A stretch of DNA of 64,000 nt from Okeania sp034190295 (GCA_034190295.1 JAXHSW010000016.1:1-64000), one strand, 5' to 3'; counted from the stretch's first letter, positions 7,683 through 16,445 are shown. Program-made: numbers and translations. The notes: generated by a model from the letters alone, not told the origin.

Positions 7683-9710
7683 ATGCCTGTAGTAAATCCT
7701 CCCACCATCATCAACTTTCCTCTAGCTGCCGTAGTCGGACAAGAAGCAATCAAACTAGCCCTATTGTTAGCAGCCGTCGATCCGGGATTAGGAGGAGTTG
7801 CCATTGCTGGCCGTCGTGGTACTGCCAAATCTGTAATGGCCAGAGCCCTACATTCACTCCTACCTCCCATTGAAATTGTTAAAGGGTCAATTAGTAACTG
7901 TAATCCTAACTATCCCGAAGAATGGGACAATCAACTATTAGAGCAATATGCCGACCCCACGTCAGTAGAAGTTCCCACTGAAGTTATACCCGCACCTTTT
8001 ATTCAAGTTCCTTTAGGAGTAACAGAAGACCGGTTATTAGGTTCGGTAGATGTAGAAAAATCAGTCAGACAGGGAGAAACGGTTTTTCAACCAGGATTAT
8101 TAGCATCAGCTCACCGAGGAGTATTATATGTAGACGAAATTAATCTGCTGGACGACAATATTGGCAATTTATTACTCACAGTCTTAACAGAAGGACGAAA
8201 TCAAATAGAACGAGAAGGCATCAGCTTTCAACATCCTTGTCAACCTCTATTTATCGCTACCTATAATCCAGAAGAAGGGCCACTACGAGAACATTTGCTG
8301 GATAGAATAGCGATCGCCCTCTCAGCAGATATGGTTTTAGGTCTAGACCAGCGAGTAGAGGCAGTAGAACAAGCATTAGCTTATGCTAAATCTCCCCAAG
8401 CTTTTCTCGAACAATATGCAGAAGATATAGATAATCTCAAAACTCAGATTCTTTTGGCCAGGGAATGGATAAAAGATGTCACCATTACCAACGAACAAAT
8501 CCAATATTTAGTAGAAGAAGCAATTCGTGGAGGAGTCCAAGGACATAGAGCAGAACTTTTTGCTGTGCGAGTAGCCAAAGCATCAGCAGCACTGGATGGA
8601 CGGACAACAATTAATGCGGATGACTTGCGTCGGGCCGTGGAATTAGTTATTGTGCCACGGGCAACAATAGTGCCAACCCCTCCAGAAGAGGAGCAACAAC
8701 CGCCACCACCACCACCGCCACCAGAAGACCAGTCTCAAGATGAGCAAGAGGAGGATGAGGATGAAGATGAGGATGAGGAAAACCCGGAACCTCCAGAGGA
8801 AGAAGAGGCAAGTATTCCGGAAGAATTTTTGTTCGATCCGGAGGGAGTGGTGCTGGATGATAGCGTGCTGATGTTTGCTCAAACAGCAAACCGTCAAGGT
8901 AAGTCTGGTAGTCGGAGTGTGATTTTTTCTGAAGACCGGGGGCGTTATGTGAAGCCGATGTTGCCCAAGGGTCAGGTGCGACGTATTGCGGTTGATGCGA
9001 CTTTACGAGCTGCTGCTCCTTATCAAAAGTCTCGCCGCGAACGTCAGCCAAATCGTAAAGTTATTGTGGAACCTATTGATATGCGGGCAAAGCGTTTGGC
9101 CAGAAAGGCTGGTGCTTTGGTGGTGTTTGTGGTTGATGCTTCGGGTTCGATGGCGTTAAATAGGATGCAGTCGGCGAAGGGAGCGGTAATGCAGTTGTTG
9201 ACGGAAGCTTATCAGAGTCGTGACCAGGTGTCGTTGATTCCTTTTCGGGGGGAACAAGCGGAGGTGTTGTTACCGCCTACTCGTTCGATAACTTCAGCAC
9301 GACGACGTTTGGAAAAGATGCCTTGTGGTGGGGGTTCGCCTTTGGCGCATGGTTTAACTCAAGCGGTGAGAGTGGGTGTGAATGCTAAACAGTCTGGTGA
9401 TGTTGGACAGGTAGTAATTGTGGCTATTACGGACGGACGGGGTAATATTCCGTTGGCGCGTTCGTTGGGCGAGCCTATATTGGATGATGAGAAGCCGAAT
9501 ATTAAGGAGGAGTTGTTGGAAATTGCTGGTAAAGTTCGGGGTTTGGGGATTCAGTTATTGATGATTGATACTGAGAATAAGTTTGTTTCGACTGGGTTTG
9601 CGAAGGAGTTGGCGAAGCAAGCGGGGGGTAAGTATTATCATTTACCTAAGGCTACTGAGCAAGCGATCGCTGCTATGACTCAGAATGCTCTCAAGGATGC
9701 TATTGGGTGA
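7683..9710 (+). CDS. chlD: Magnesium chelatase subunit D
   Basis: This 675-residue protein has the ChlD layout. The AAA+ module (about 1-320) contains GRRGTAKS (Walker A), GVLYVDEINLL (Walker B) and ATYNPEEGPLREHLLDRIA. A low-complexity linker rich in Pro and then Asp/Glu follows (about 325-390). The C-terminal von Willebrand A integrin-like domain (about 475-675) has the MIDAS signature DASGSM. With ChlI and ChlH it inserts Mg2+ into protoporphyrin IX, the first committed step of chlorophyll synthesis; ChlD bridges the ATPase ring to ChlH. Walker A is intact, as in other cyanobacterial ChlD proteins. The second half of the gene is visibly richer in G-ending codons than the first. No chlI or chlH is nearby, but a GUN4-domain gene starts 1.5 kb downstream on the same strand. 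ATG start. Confidence 0.95.
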   Translation: MPVVNPPTIINFPLAAVVGQEAIKLALLLAAVDPGLGGVAIAGRRGTAKSVMARALHSLLPPIEIVKGSISNCNPNYPEEWDNQLLEQYADPTSVEVPTEVIPAPFIQVPLGVTEDRLLGSVDVEKSVRQGETVFQPGLLASAHRGVLYVDEINLLDDNIGNLLLTVLTEGRNQIEREGISFQHPCQPLFIATYNPEEGPLREHLLDRIAIALSADMVLGLDQRVEAVEQALAYAKSPQAFLEQYAEDIDNLKTQILLAREWIKDVTITNEQIQYLVEEAIRGGVQGHRAELFAVRVAKASAALDGRTTINADDLRRAVELVIVPRATIVPTPPEEEQQPPPPPPPPEDQSQDEQEEDEDEDEDEENPEPPEEEEASIPEEFLFDPEGVVLDDSVLMFAQTANRQGKSGSRSVIFSEDRGRYVKPMLPKGQVRRIAVDATLRAAAPYQKSRRERQPNRKVIVEPIDMRAKRLARKAGALVVFVVDASGSMALNRMQSAKGAVMQLLTEAYQSRDQVSLIPFRGEQAEVLLPPTRSITSARRRLEKMPCGGGSPLAHGLTQAVRVGVNAKQSGDVGQVVIVAITDGRGNIPLARSLGEPILDDEKPNIKEELLEIAGKVRGLGIQLLMIDTENKFVSTGFAKELAKQAGGKYYHLPKATEQAIAAMTQNALKDAIG

Positions 9711-10015
9711 GAGGGAGTGGCTCACACGGATTATGCCACGGATACACGGATAGGTCTGGGAGTGGGGCAGTAGGGGCGAATGGCATTCGCCCTTACAGGA
9801 GGGAGTAGGGGAGTAGGGGAGTAGGGGAGTAGGGGAGTAGGGGAGTAGGGCAGTAGGGGAGTAGGGCAGTAGGGGCGAATGGCATTCGCCCGTAGGGGAG
9901 TAGGGCAGTAGGGGCGAATGGCATTCGCCCGTAGGGGAGTAGGGGAGTAGGGGAGATGGAGGCAAATTTCAACCTTTTTCTCCTATTCGATCGCACACCC
10001 TATCTTTACTTTTGT

Positions 10016-10105
10016 AGGACTTACGCACTTCAAAGTATTTCGGTCATTGCTTTCCTATCGATCGCAATCTCAAGTCCTAGTTTTCATACCTCATGCGTAA
10101 GTCCT
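10016..10105. repeat. MITE-like element, AGGACTTACGCA/TGCGTAAGTCCT ends
   Basis: It is 90 bp long with perfect 12-bp inverted ends. The interior (TCAAAGTATTTCGG...CATACC) is unrelated to the GGGCG-type interior of the copies at 528, 2146 and 63631. Confidence 0.75.
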
Positions 10106-10262
10106 GTTTTGTTGATAAATAGCCTCTTAATTTCACTCCTGGTCGAATAAATATAGTAAACTAGAAGCATCAACTTTGGGAGGAAATACACTAGATATAG
10201 GGGTAAAAAATCATGTATAGATGTTAAAAAAAAGTTCCCTACAAGAGTTAGAAAAAAGATTT

Positions 10263-10412
10263 ATATCATGTCCGGTAGCATCGGTATTGTATAGTAAAGG
10301 TAGGCAACAGCTCCCAAAGGCACCGAAGGCTTAAGAGCCAGAAAAAAAACTTAAATTTCCTGTAGATATCCACGCTAACTTTTAGACAAATGATTGCCTT
10401 CGGACATGATAT
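10263..10412. repeat. 150-bp element with 12-bp ATATCATGTCCG inverted ends
   Basis: ATATCATGTCCG at 10263-10274 is matched by CGGACATGATAT at 10401-10412. The interior contains GGCAACAGCTCC, also found at about 6495 and 29735. Size and ends suggest a MITE, but no second full copy is in the window. Confidence 0.5.
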
Positions 10413-10579
10413 TATTTATTTACCGAAGAATTAATAATTAGAGTTGTCGCTAAATAGATGAAAAAAATCGCTCAAATTAAGACACAGTAGTAATTCCAGA
10501 GTATTTGAGTTTGAGATTGCTAAAATCCTTACATGATAAGGGTTTACCAGTTTTTTATAGTTATAAAGCGACAAGTCTA

Positions 10580-10729
10580 TTAAATAATTAAATAATTAAA
10601 TAATTCGCGCCTTGAAGCCTCCCCTCCTCTTTCAAGGGGAAAAAAATAAATTTTTTCCTTTTATTCAATCCTATCCGTTTTAGGGAGAGGTAATTATCAA
10701 TTATCCATTATCAATTATCAATTATTGAA
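10580..10729 (+). repeat. Dispersed repeat with GCGCCTTGAAGCCTCCCC core
   Basis: Copies lie at 20909-21055 on the same strand and 25910-26052 on the opposite strand, with degenerate ones near 29560-29687 and 2633-2715. The core runs from TAAATAATTAAATAATTCGC through CCTTTTATTCAATC to AATTATCCATTATCAATTAT. Its TTACCGAAGAATTAAT start is displaced to 10420-10435 here, as if about 145 bp had been inserted between. Confidence 0.65.
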
Positions 10730-11081
10730 CGAATATGTCTATACCTCTAACCTGAAATATTTACTGTTTATAATAATAAAAATATATTACGGATCGAACC
10801 ACTTCTATGACAACTGATAACTGAAATGACCTACCTACATCCATAAATAGGAGAGAAGTTATACCAAGCGTGAAAAAAGAATGTTACAAATAATAAACAG
10901 CATTAAAATAATTTGTAGGAAATATTTATTGGACAAAAAAGATAAATTATTACATAAGAAATGGTATCAAACCTATTCCCATACGACTCCTGACTCCTGT
11001 CTCCTGACTCCTAAGTAGTAACCGAGCATATTTGTAGCAAAGATTTATTAAACTGGTATTATGTACTATAATAATAATATC

Positions 11082-11174
11082 AGGACTTACGCATCAGGTA
11101 CAAAAAATTAGTATTTGAGATTGCTTCCGGTGTCGGTCGCTTCGGAGGAAAATACGTTGTATTGCGTAAGTCCT
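11082..11174. repeat. MITE-like element just upstream of the fusion gene
   Basis: It is 93 bp long, starting AGGACTTACGCA and ending TTGCGTAAGTCCT. It ends 31 bp before the ATG of the next gene, so it may supply or disturb that gene's promoter. Confidence 0.7.
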
Positions 11175-11205
11175 AAATATATATATACCAATTTTAAACA
11201 AATTA

Positions 11206-14097
11206 ATGAATATTTTAGGTAAAAGTTGCCATATTCCTACAGAAAATCTTCAACTGAGTGAACGTATCACCATTACTCAAGGAGATATTATTTCTCAGCA
11301 AGTAGAGGCAATTGTTAATCCAACTAACAATAATCTCCGTAGTTACGGACTATGTACAAAAATCCATCAAGCAGCAGGAGAAGCACTCACAAGTGCAACC
11401 AGACAAATAGAATGGCTCGATACGAGTGAAGCTCAAATCACTAAAGGCTATAAACTTCAGGCTTCGTACATCATTCACACTTGTGCCCCAGTTTGGGATA
11501 AAACTAATAGTCAAACCTCTAGTCAACAATTAGCTCAATGTTATCACAACTGTCTGGAAATAGCAGCAAAAAATCAAATTCATACTCTCGCCTTTCCCTG
11601 TATCAGCACTGGAATGCGTGGGTTTCCCAGAGATTGGGCTGCAAAAATAGCCATGACAGAAGTGGTGAAATTTTTGCAACAGAACTCTCTCCCCTGGAAA
11701 ATAATTTTTGTCTGTCGCGAGTCAGATGATTACGAACAATATCAAGCAAACCTACCAACTGATATAACTTCTCCCACTTCCTCCGAACAAATTCAAGTTC
11801 CAATATCTCAAAAGTTAATTGCTCAAATTGAATTTCAGCGTAGAGTCGCTATTATTGGCAGTACCTCATTTTGGGGTGTGACTACTGAGGCAATATGCAA
11901 AGCTACTGGTAGACAACTAGCAACATTAGAAAATTTAGCTCTGTTGACGGGTGGAGTGATGGGTGTACCCGAAGCAGTATCCCTGAGTTTCTGGCGAGAG
12001 TGTCAACAGCAAAATAAATCTGCCCCAGTTTACCATATTCAACCTGTTGGATTTGAACCGTGGGAATATGGTGTAAATTTGTATGGAGGTAAAACTCTAT
12101 CTGAGCGTCGAGAAATTCTGGCTCAGATGGCATCAATATATGTACTTATTGAAGGTGGACCTGGAGCTAAACAGGAAGCTGAAATTGCAATGGCAGCAGG
12201 TGCGGTGGTGATTCCGGTAGGACTAACGGGAGGTTTTGCTAAGGAACTTTATCAAAAAATGTCTTGCCCTTACTATATACCTTCCCAGTTGTGGCAACGG
12301 TTAGGGGAAGGCTATATTTCATCGGAAACTGTGGCAGAAGCGATCGCTCAAATTATTGAAAAAATCTGGCAACGTCCCAAAGATGTCATGTTTAAACCTG
12401 ACAAAAAATCTGTAACATATCTAGAATTGCGATCGGCACTAGGGGTTAACTACCGGAAGTTGCGAGATTTATTAGCAGCATCTCAATGGCAAAAAGCAGA
12501 CCGGGAAACTTTTCGCCTGTTTTGTGAAATTGCCCTAAGAGTAGAAGTACGAAAAGGTGTTAACGAAATTCGGGAAATTTTGAAGACAATTAACAAAAAT
12601 ACTCAATCAGATAGATTTCGCGAACTCACTGATTTGCTGCAACATTACCAGACAATGTTTCACAGTATTCATCAACAGGAGTTTCCTTCTTGTTCGCTTT
12701 ATGGTTATCTTCCTGGTTGCCTCAATTGGAAATTTATTAATAAATTGCCTTTACTAGATTTACAAACAATTGATTTACTTTGGATGGTATATTCTGGCGG
12801 ACATTTTGGTTTCAGCGTGCAGGAAAGAATTTGGCAAACATTATTTATTCAGGATGAGACGAAGGTAGAGGAAAATTTTATCAGTTGTGTAGGTCGTGGT
12901 TATTCTCAAGGTGGAGATGCTTATCAGGAGGGTGAAAATTTTACGCTGAATTCTCCACAAGGGTTGTTACCTTGGCTCAACTGGTATGATGCTGAGGGTA
13001 ATATTCATGGTATAGAATGTGATGGCAAGTTACGTTATTTGACGAGTGGGTTTGCTCAGAAGGGTTTAATTAGTAAGTTATGGCAAGAGGAAATTAGCAG
13101 AAGGTTGGAAGTGGGAGATAATGATTTTTCTAATTGCGTGCTAAGTGGTTTAAATTTGCAGGGTTTGAATTTTCAAGGTGCTAATCTCAGGGGTGCCGAT
13201 CTACAGAATGCTAACTGTGAGGGAGCAATATTTGCCGATGCCGATCTTAGAGGTGCTAATTTAGTAGGAGCAAAATTTTCAGTGGGAGCTTTGCAAGAGG
13301 CAGTTATTGACTGGAGTGATGTATGTAGTCGTCAATGGTTGAAATCTTATACTATTCTAATAGTGGATGATTCTATTATCGTTCGTAAACTTTTAAGTAA
13401 GACTTTTACTAATGCTGGTTATCAGGTAGAAATTGCTAGAGATGGAGTAGAAGCTTGGGAAAAATTACAAAATAATTTACACGTTGACTTGATTTTATTA
13501 GATCTAGAAATGCCGAGAATGGGTGGTTATGAATTAACTAAAAAAATCAGAAATGATCCTAAATTAAAAAATATATTAATCGCTATTTTTACTAATCGTG
13601 CTATAGCTAGAAATAAGCAGAAAGAAATTCAGGAAGAATTTAATTATTGTGGTTATTTGAACAAACCTTGTACTGAGGAGAAAGTGTTAGAAACTATCAA
13701 TAATATTTTCAACAGATATGTGAAGCTTAAGACTATTCTAATTGTGGATGATTCTATTACTGTGCGCGAACTTTTGAGTATGACTTTTATTAAAGCTGGC
13801 TATCAGGTAGAATTAGCAAAAGATGGGTTAGAAGCTTGGAATAAATTGCAAAATAATTTACAGGTTGATTTGATTTCATTAAATATAGAAATGCCGAGGA
13901 TGAATGGTCAAGAGTTAGCTTTGAAAATTAGAAAAGATTCTAAGTTACACAATTTACCAATAATGTTTATGACTTCTCGTGGTGCATCCAGAATGGGCGT
14001 ACCAATTGAAGAATTAGTTAAAAATTGTGCTTATTTGACAAAACCTTATGTTGAAGAAAAGGTATTAGATACTGTAAAAAATTTATTGAATAAGTAG
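11206..14097 (+). CDS. Macro-SLOG-GUN4-pentapeptide-receiver-receiver fusion protein
   Basis: This 963-residue protein joins domains not usually combined. Residues 21-175 form a macro domain (ITQGDIISQQVEAIVNPTNN, IIHTCAPVW, FPCISTGMRGFP), the fold that binds or hydrolyses ADP-ribose derivatives. Residues 212-385 form a SLOG/LOG Rossmann domain (VAIIGST, LLTGGVMGVPEAVS, LIEGGPGAKQEAEIA), a family that binds nucleotide ligands. Residues 404-615 resemble GUN4, which binds Mg-porphyrins (LLAASQWQKADRET, then DLLWMVYSGGHFGFSVQERI, GLLPWLNW), with about 60 extra residues in the middle. Residues 641-695 are pentapeptide repeats (ANLRGADLQNAN). Two CheY-like receivers follow (716-840 and 851-963). 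The first keeps Asp766 (LILLDLEMP); the second has Asn at the matching position (ISLNIEMP). Start is ATG with a weak ribosome site. It appears cytoplasmic and is probably a sensor or adaptor. Overall function is unknown. Confidence 0.8.
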   Translation: MNILGKSCHIPTENLQLSERITITQGDIISQQVEAIVNPTNNNLRSYGLCTKIHQAAGEALTSATRQIEWLDTSEAQITKGYKLQASYIIHTCAPVWDKTNSQTSSQQLAQCYHNCLEIAAKNQIHTLAFPCISTGMRGFPRDWAAKIAMTEVVKFLQQNSLPWKIIFVCRESDDYEQYQANLPTDITSPTSSEQIQVPISQKLIAQIEFQRRVAIIGSTSFWGVTTEAICKATGRQLATLENLALLTGGVMGVPEAVSLSFWRECQQQNKSAPVYHIQPVGFEPWEYGVNLYGGKTLSERREILAQMASIYVLIEGGPGAKQEAEIAMAAGAVVIPVGLTGGFAKELYQKMSCPYYIPSQLWQRLGEGYISSETVAEAIAQIIEKIWQRPKDVMFKPDKKSVTYLELRSALGVNYRKLRDLLAASQWQKADRETFRLFCEIALRVEVRKGVNEIREILKTINKNTQSDRFRELTDLLQHYQTMFHSIHQQEFPSCSLYGYLPGCLNWKFINKLPLLDLQTIDLLWMVYSGGHFGFSVQERIWQTLFIQDETKVEENFISCVGRGYSQGGDAYQEGENFTLNSPQGLLPWLNWYDAEGNIHGIECDGKLRYLTSGFAQKGLISKLWQEEISRRLEVGDNDFSNCVLSGLNLQGLNFQGANLRGADLQNANCEGAIFADADLRGANLVGAKFSVGALQEAVIDWSDVCSRQWLKSYTILIVDDSIIVRKLLSKTFTNAGYQVEIARDGVEAWEKLQNNLHVDLILLDLEMPRMGGYELTKKIRNDPKLKNILIAIFTNRAIARNKQKEIQEEFNYCGYLNKPCTEEKVLETINNIFNRYVKLKTILIVDDSITVRELLSMTFIKAGYQVELAKDGLEAWNKLQNNLQVDLISLNIEMPRMNGQELALKIRKDSKLHNLPIMFMTSRGASRMGVPIEELVKNCAYLTKPYVEEKVLDTVKNLLNK

Positions 14098-14414
14098 CCA
14101 GTTCACAGAAGTCAGAAGTTAGAAGTCAGAAGTTAGAAATTATATAGAATCTGATTATATATTATATGTTGATAATTTCTTAAATTACTCCTCCGCTCCC
14201 CTAGGGGCGAATGCCATTCGCCCCTACTGCCCTACTCCCCTACGGGCGCCCTTCGGAGCTTGGCGGAACGCCAATGCCATTCGCCCCTACTGCCCTACTC
14301 CCCTACGGGCGCCATTCGGAGCTTGGCGGAACGCCAATGCCATTCGCCCCTACTGCCCCCCTCCCTGACCTATCCGTGTATCCGTGCCATAATCCGTGTG
14401 AGCCATTCCCTATT
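14098..14414. repeat. Spacer with 63-bp tandem repeat upstream of the M48 peptidase
   Basis: Two full 63-bp units start at 14215 and 14278, and a partial third starts at 14341. Each carries CATTCGCCCC, GGGCGCC(C/A)TTCGGAGC and GGCGGAACGCCAATG. The array is followed by CTATCCGTGTATCCGTGCC, whose complement occurs after chlD near 9735. An open frame crosses the array into the peptidase gene, but its residues are the repeat translated. Confidence 0.8.
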
Positions 14415-15908
14415 ATGAAACTTTTACTAAATTCTTTCACAATTATAATTAGCTTATTTTCCCTGCAAAACTTAGCTTTAGCAGAAACAAATACTGTAGA
14501 AAATCAACCTCAAAAACTTCCGTCAGCTAAAATATTTCCTACTAATTTTCAGCCAGAAACACCAGAGCAAAAATTAGCTGAAGCAGACCGACTTTATTTA
14601 GCAGGAGAAAAAGCAGCAGCCGAAAAACTTTACCGAGAAGTAAAAGAACCATTTCCTGAAGATATTGAAGCTAAAATTAATCGCCCTAAACCAATTTATG
14701 AACCTACAGAATTACCAGTAACAGCTCAAGTTTATTGGCGACAAACACAAGCAGGATTAGCTAAAAATCTAGAGACTCAAATATTTACAGCTTTAAATTT
14801 ATTAGTCAAAGAATATCCTGAATTTATTCCAGCTCATATTAAACTTGCAGAAGTATTAAAAGCTGACGAACAAACAGAATTAGCCTTAGAAATATTACAT
14901 CAAGCAGCAGGTTTATATCCCAACGAACCAGAATTAATTAAAACTCAAATTACTGCCCTAGCAAATGAAGAAAAATGGTTAGAAGCAACTTTATCTGCCC
15001 AACAATTTGCTTTGATGAATCCCGAACATTCCCAAGTAGATGAATTTAATCAATTAGCAGAAACCTATAGAGAAAAATTTCAATCTCAGCTCAAATCAAA
15101 ATTAAGAGGAAATACAATTGCTAATGTTGTTACTGGTGCTTTAGGAGTAGCTCTTACTGGCAATCCATTTGCTGCTATGAATGCAGTTCAAACAACAGCA
15201 TTAATGCTCAGAGGAGAATCAAGAATTGGCAAAAGTTTAGCAAAGTCTGCTACTAAAAGTTTGCCGATGGTTGAAGATGAAACAATTCTTGAATATGTCA
15301 ATAATATAGGGCAAGAACTTGCGAAAATGACTGGTAGAAACGACTTTGAATATCAGTTTTATATAATCAATGATGAAAACCTGAATGCTTTTGCTTTACC
15401 AGGTGGGCAAATATTTATTAATTTAGGAGCAATAGTTAAAACAAATTCTGAAGCAGAATTAGCAGGTTTACTTGCTCACGAATTAGCTCATACTGTATTA
15501 TCTCATGGATTTCAATTAATGTCTGAAGGTAATTTGATTAGTAGTGTTACTCAATATATTCCTTATGCGGGTGGTGTAGTTAGTAATTTAATTGTACTTA
15601 ACTATAGTCGAGAAATGGAACGTCAAGCAGATGTATTAGGAACGCGAATTTTAGTATCAGCAGATTATGCAGCAGATGGGGTAAGAAATTTGATGAATAC
15701 TCTGAATGAAGACAAAGAAGATAGAGGTATTATTGCTTGGTTATCCACTCATCCAGAGACAGCAAAAAGGGTACGTTATTTAGAGGAGTTAATTGTTAAT
15801 AATGGTTATAATCGTTATGCTTATGAAGGAGTAGTTTATCATGGCAAAATTCAGGCAAAAGCTAAAGCATTATTAGTAGAAAAGAAAAAGGATTTTTCAG
15901 AAATTTAG
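14415..15908 (+). CDS. Secreted M48-family zinc metallopeptidase with TPR-like N-terminal part
   Basis: From the ATG at 14415 the product is 497 residues and begins with a signal peptide (KLLLNSFTIIISLFSLQNLALA, then E). About 45-240 is helical and TPR-like (LAEADRLYLAGEKAAAEKLYREV, then LALEILHQAAGLYPNEPELI). The catalytic part has HELAH near 355 and the third zinc ligand in EMERQAD near 400, the arrangement of M48 peptidases. M48 proteins outside the cytoplasmic membrane, such as BepA in enteric bacteria, do envelope quality control; a periplasmic role is inferred from the signal peptide. The longer open frame to 14211 is rejected because its first 68 codons are the upstream tandem repeat. 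Monocistronic. Confidence 0.9.
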   Translation: MKLLLNSFTIIISLFSLQNLALAETNTVENQPQKLPSAKIFPTNFQPETPEQKLAEADRLYLAGEKAAAEKLYREVKEPFPEDIEAKINRPKPIYEPTELPVTAQVYWRQTQAGLAKNLETQIFTALNLLVKEYPEFIPAHIKLAEVLKADEQTELALEILHQAAGLYPNEPELIKTQITALANEEKWLEATLSAQQFALMNPEHSQVDEFNQLAETYREKFQSQLKSKLRGNTIANVVTGALGVALTGNPFAAMNAVQTTALMLRGESRIGKSLAKSATKSLPMVEDETILEYVNNIGQELAKMTGRNDFEYQFYIINDENLNAFALPGGQIFINLGAIVKTNSEAELAGLLAHELAHTVLSHGFQLMSEGNLISSVTQYIPYAGGVVSNLIVLNYSREMERQADVLGTRILVSADYAADGVRNLMNTLNEDKEDRGIIAWLSTHPETAKRVRYLEELIVNNGYNRYAYEGVVYHGKIQAKAKALLVEKKKDFSEI

Positions 15909-16153
15909 ATAGGGAATATTCAGCAATTAACAATTAATAATTAATAATTAATAATTAGGGTTTACCGATATAATATCAAAGCATTGAGAGATAAAGGTTT
16001 TAGCATTTTTTGATCTAAAAAAGTGCCAGCTTTTCAGCTTTATGCAGCTCAAAAAGCTAGTATTTTGGGACGATTATGGCAGAACAATCTTGGGACAATT
16101 CTTACTCCTACCTCCTCGCTCATTCCCATTTCTTCTGTCTTCCCCTCCTGGGA

Positions 16154-16279
16154 GGGGTTAGGGGTGGGTTCTCCACGCTCGGGGTTAGGGGTGGGTTCTC
16201 CACGCTCGGGGTTAGGGGTGGGTTCTCCACGCTCGGGGTTAGGGGTGGGTTCTCCACGCTCGGGGTTAGGGGTGGGTTG
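16154..16279 (+). repeat. 27-bp tandem repeat, 4.7 copies
   Basis: Exact units GGGGTTAGGGGTGGG...CCACGCTC start every 27 bp from 16154. Because 27 is a multiple of 3, all forward frames stay open, which creates two spurious frames of about 100 codons. Confidence 0.9.
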
Positions 16280-16356
16280 TCTTCTACCCCTACTAAAAGA
16301 CTTTTTCAGCCAACCCTAATTACCCCTTTAATATCACTCATTATCCTGACACGATC

Positions 16357-16445
16357 GGGACTTACGCAGAGACTCTACATATAGCGAGGGCCAATGCCAT
16401 TCGCCCCTACAAATGGTGCTTTAAAAGCCAATTTGCGTAAGTCCT
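16357..16445. repeat. MITE-like element, GGGACTTACGCA/TGCGTAAGTCCT ends
   Basis: It is 89 bp long. The left end differs from the family consensus at one base. The interior contains CCAATGCCATTCGCCCCTAC, half of the palindrome seen elsewhere. Confidence 0.65.

Larger units (their letters stand above)
9711..11205. repeat. 1.5 kb repeat-filled spacer between chlD and the macro/GUN4 fusion gene
   Basis: No gene is supported. It contains an array of GAGTAGGG-type units (about 9800-9955) interrupted three times by GGGCGAATGGCATTCGCCC palindromes (about 9773, 9872, 9911), MITE-like elements at 10016-10105 and 11082-11174, an inverted-repeat element at 10263-10412, a copy of the TTACCGAAGAATTAAT repeat (10580-10729), and CTCCTGACT units near 10985. 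The array produces long but meaningless open frames on the minus strand. Confidence 0.6.

Noticed and set aside
9642..9996. Minus-strand open frames of 60-107 codons over the GAGTAGGGG array
   Set aside because: Their residues (PLLPYSPT repeated) are the translated tandem repeat; no start signal or family match.
14211..14414. Longer N-terminus for the M48 peptidase
   Set aside because: The extra 68 codons are the 63-bp repeat; a proper signal peptide begins at the ATG at 14415.
16023..16384. Two forward open frames of about 100 codons over the 27-bp array
   Set aside because: The repeat period is a multiple of 3 so frames stay open by chance; the products are GLGVGSPRS repeats.
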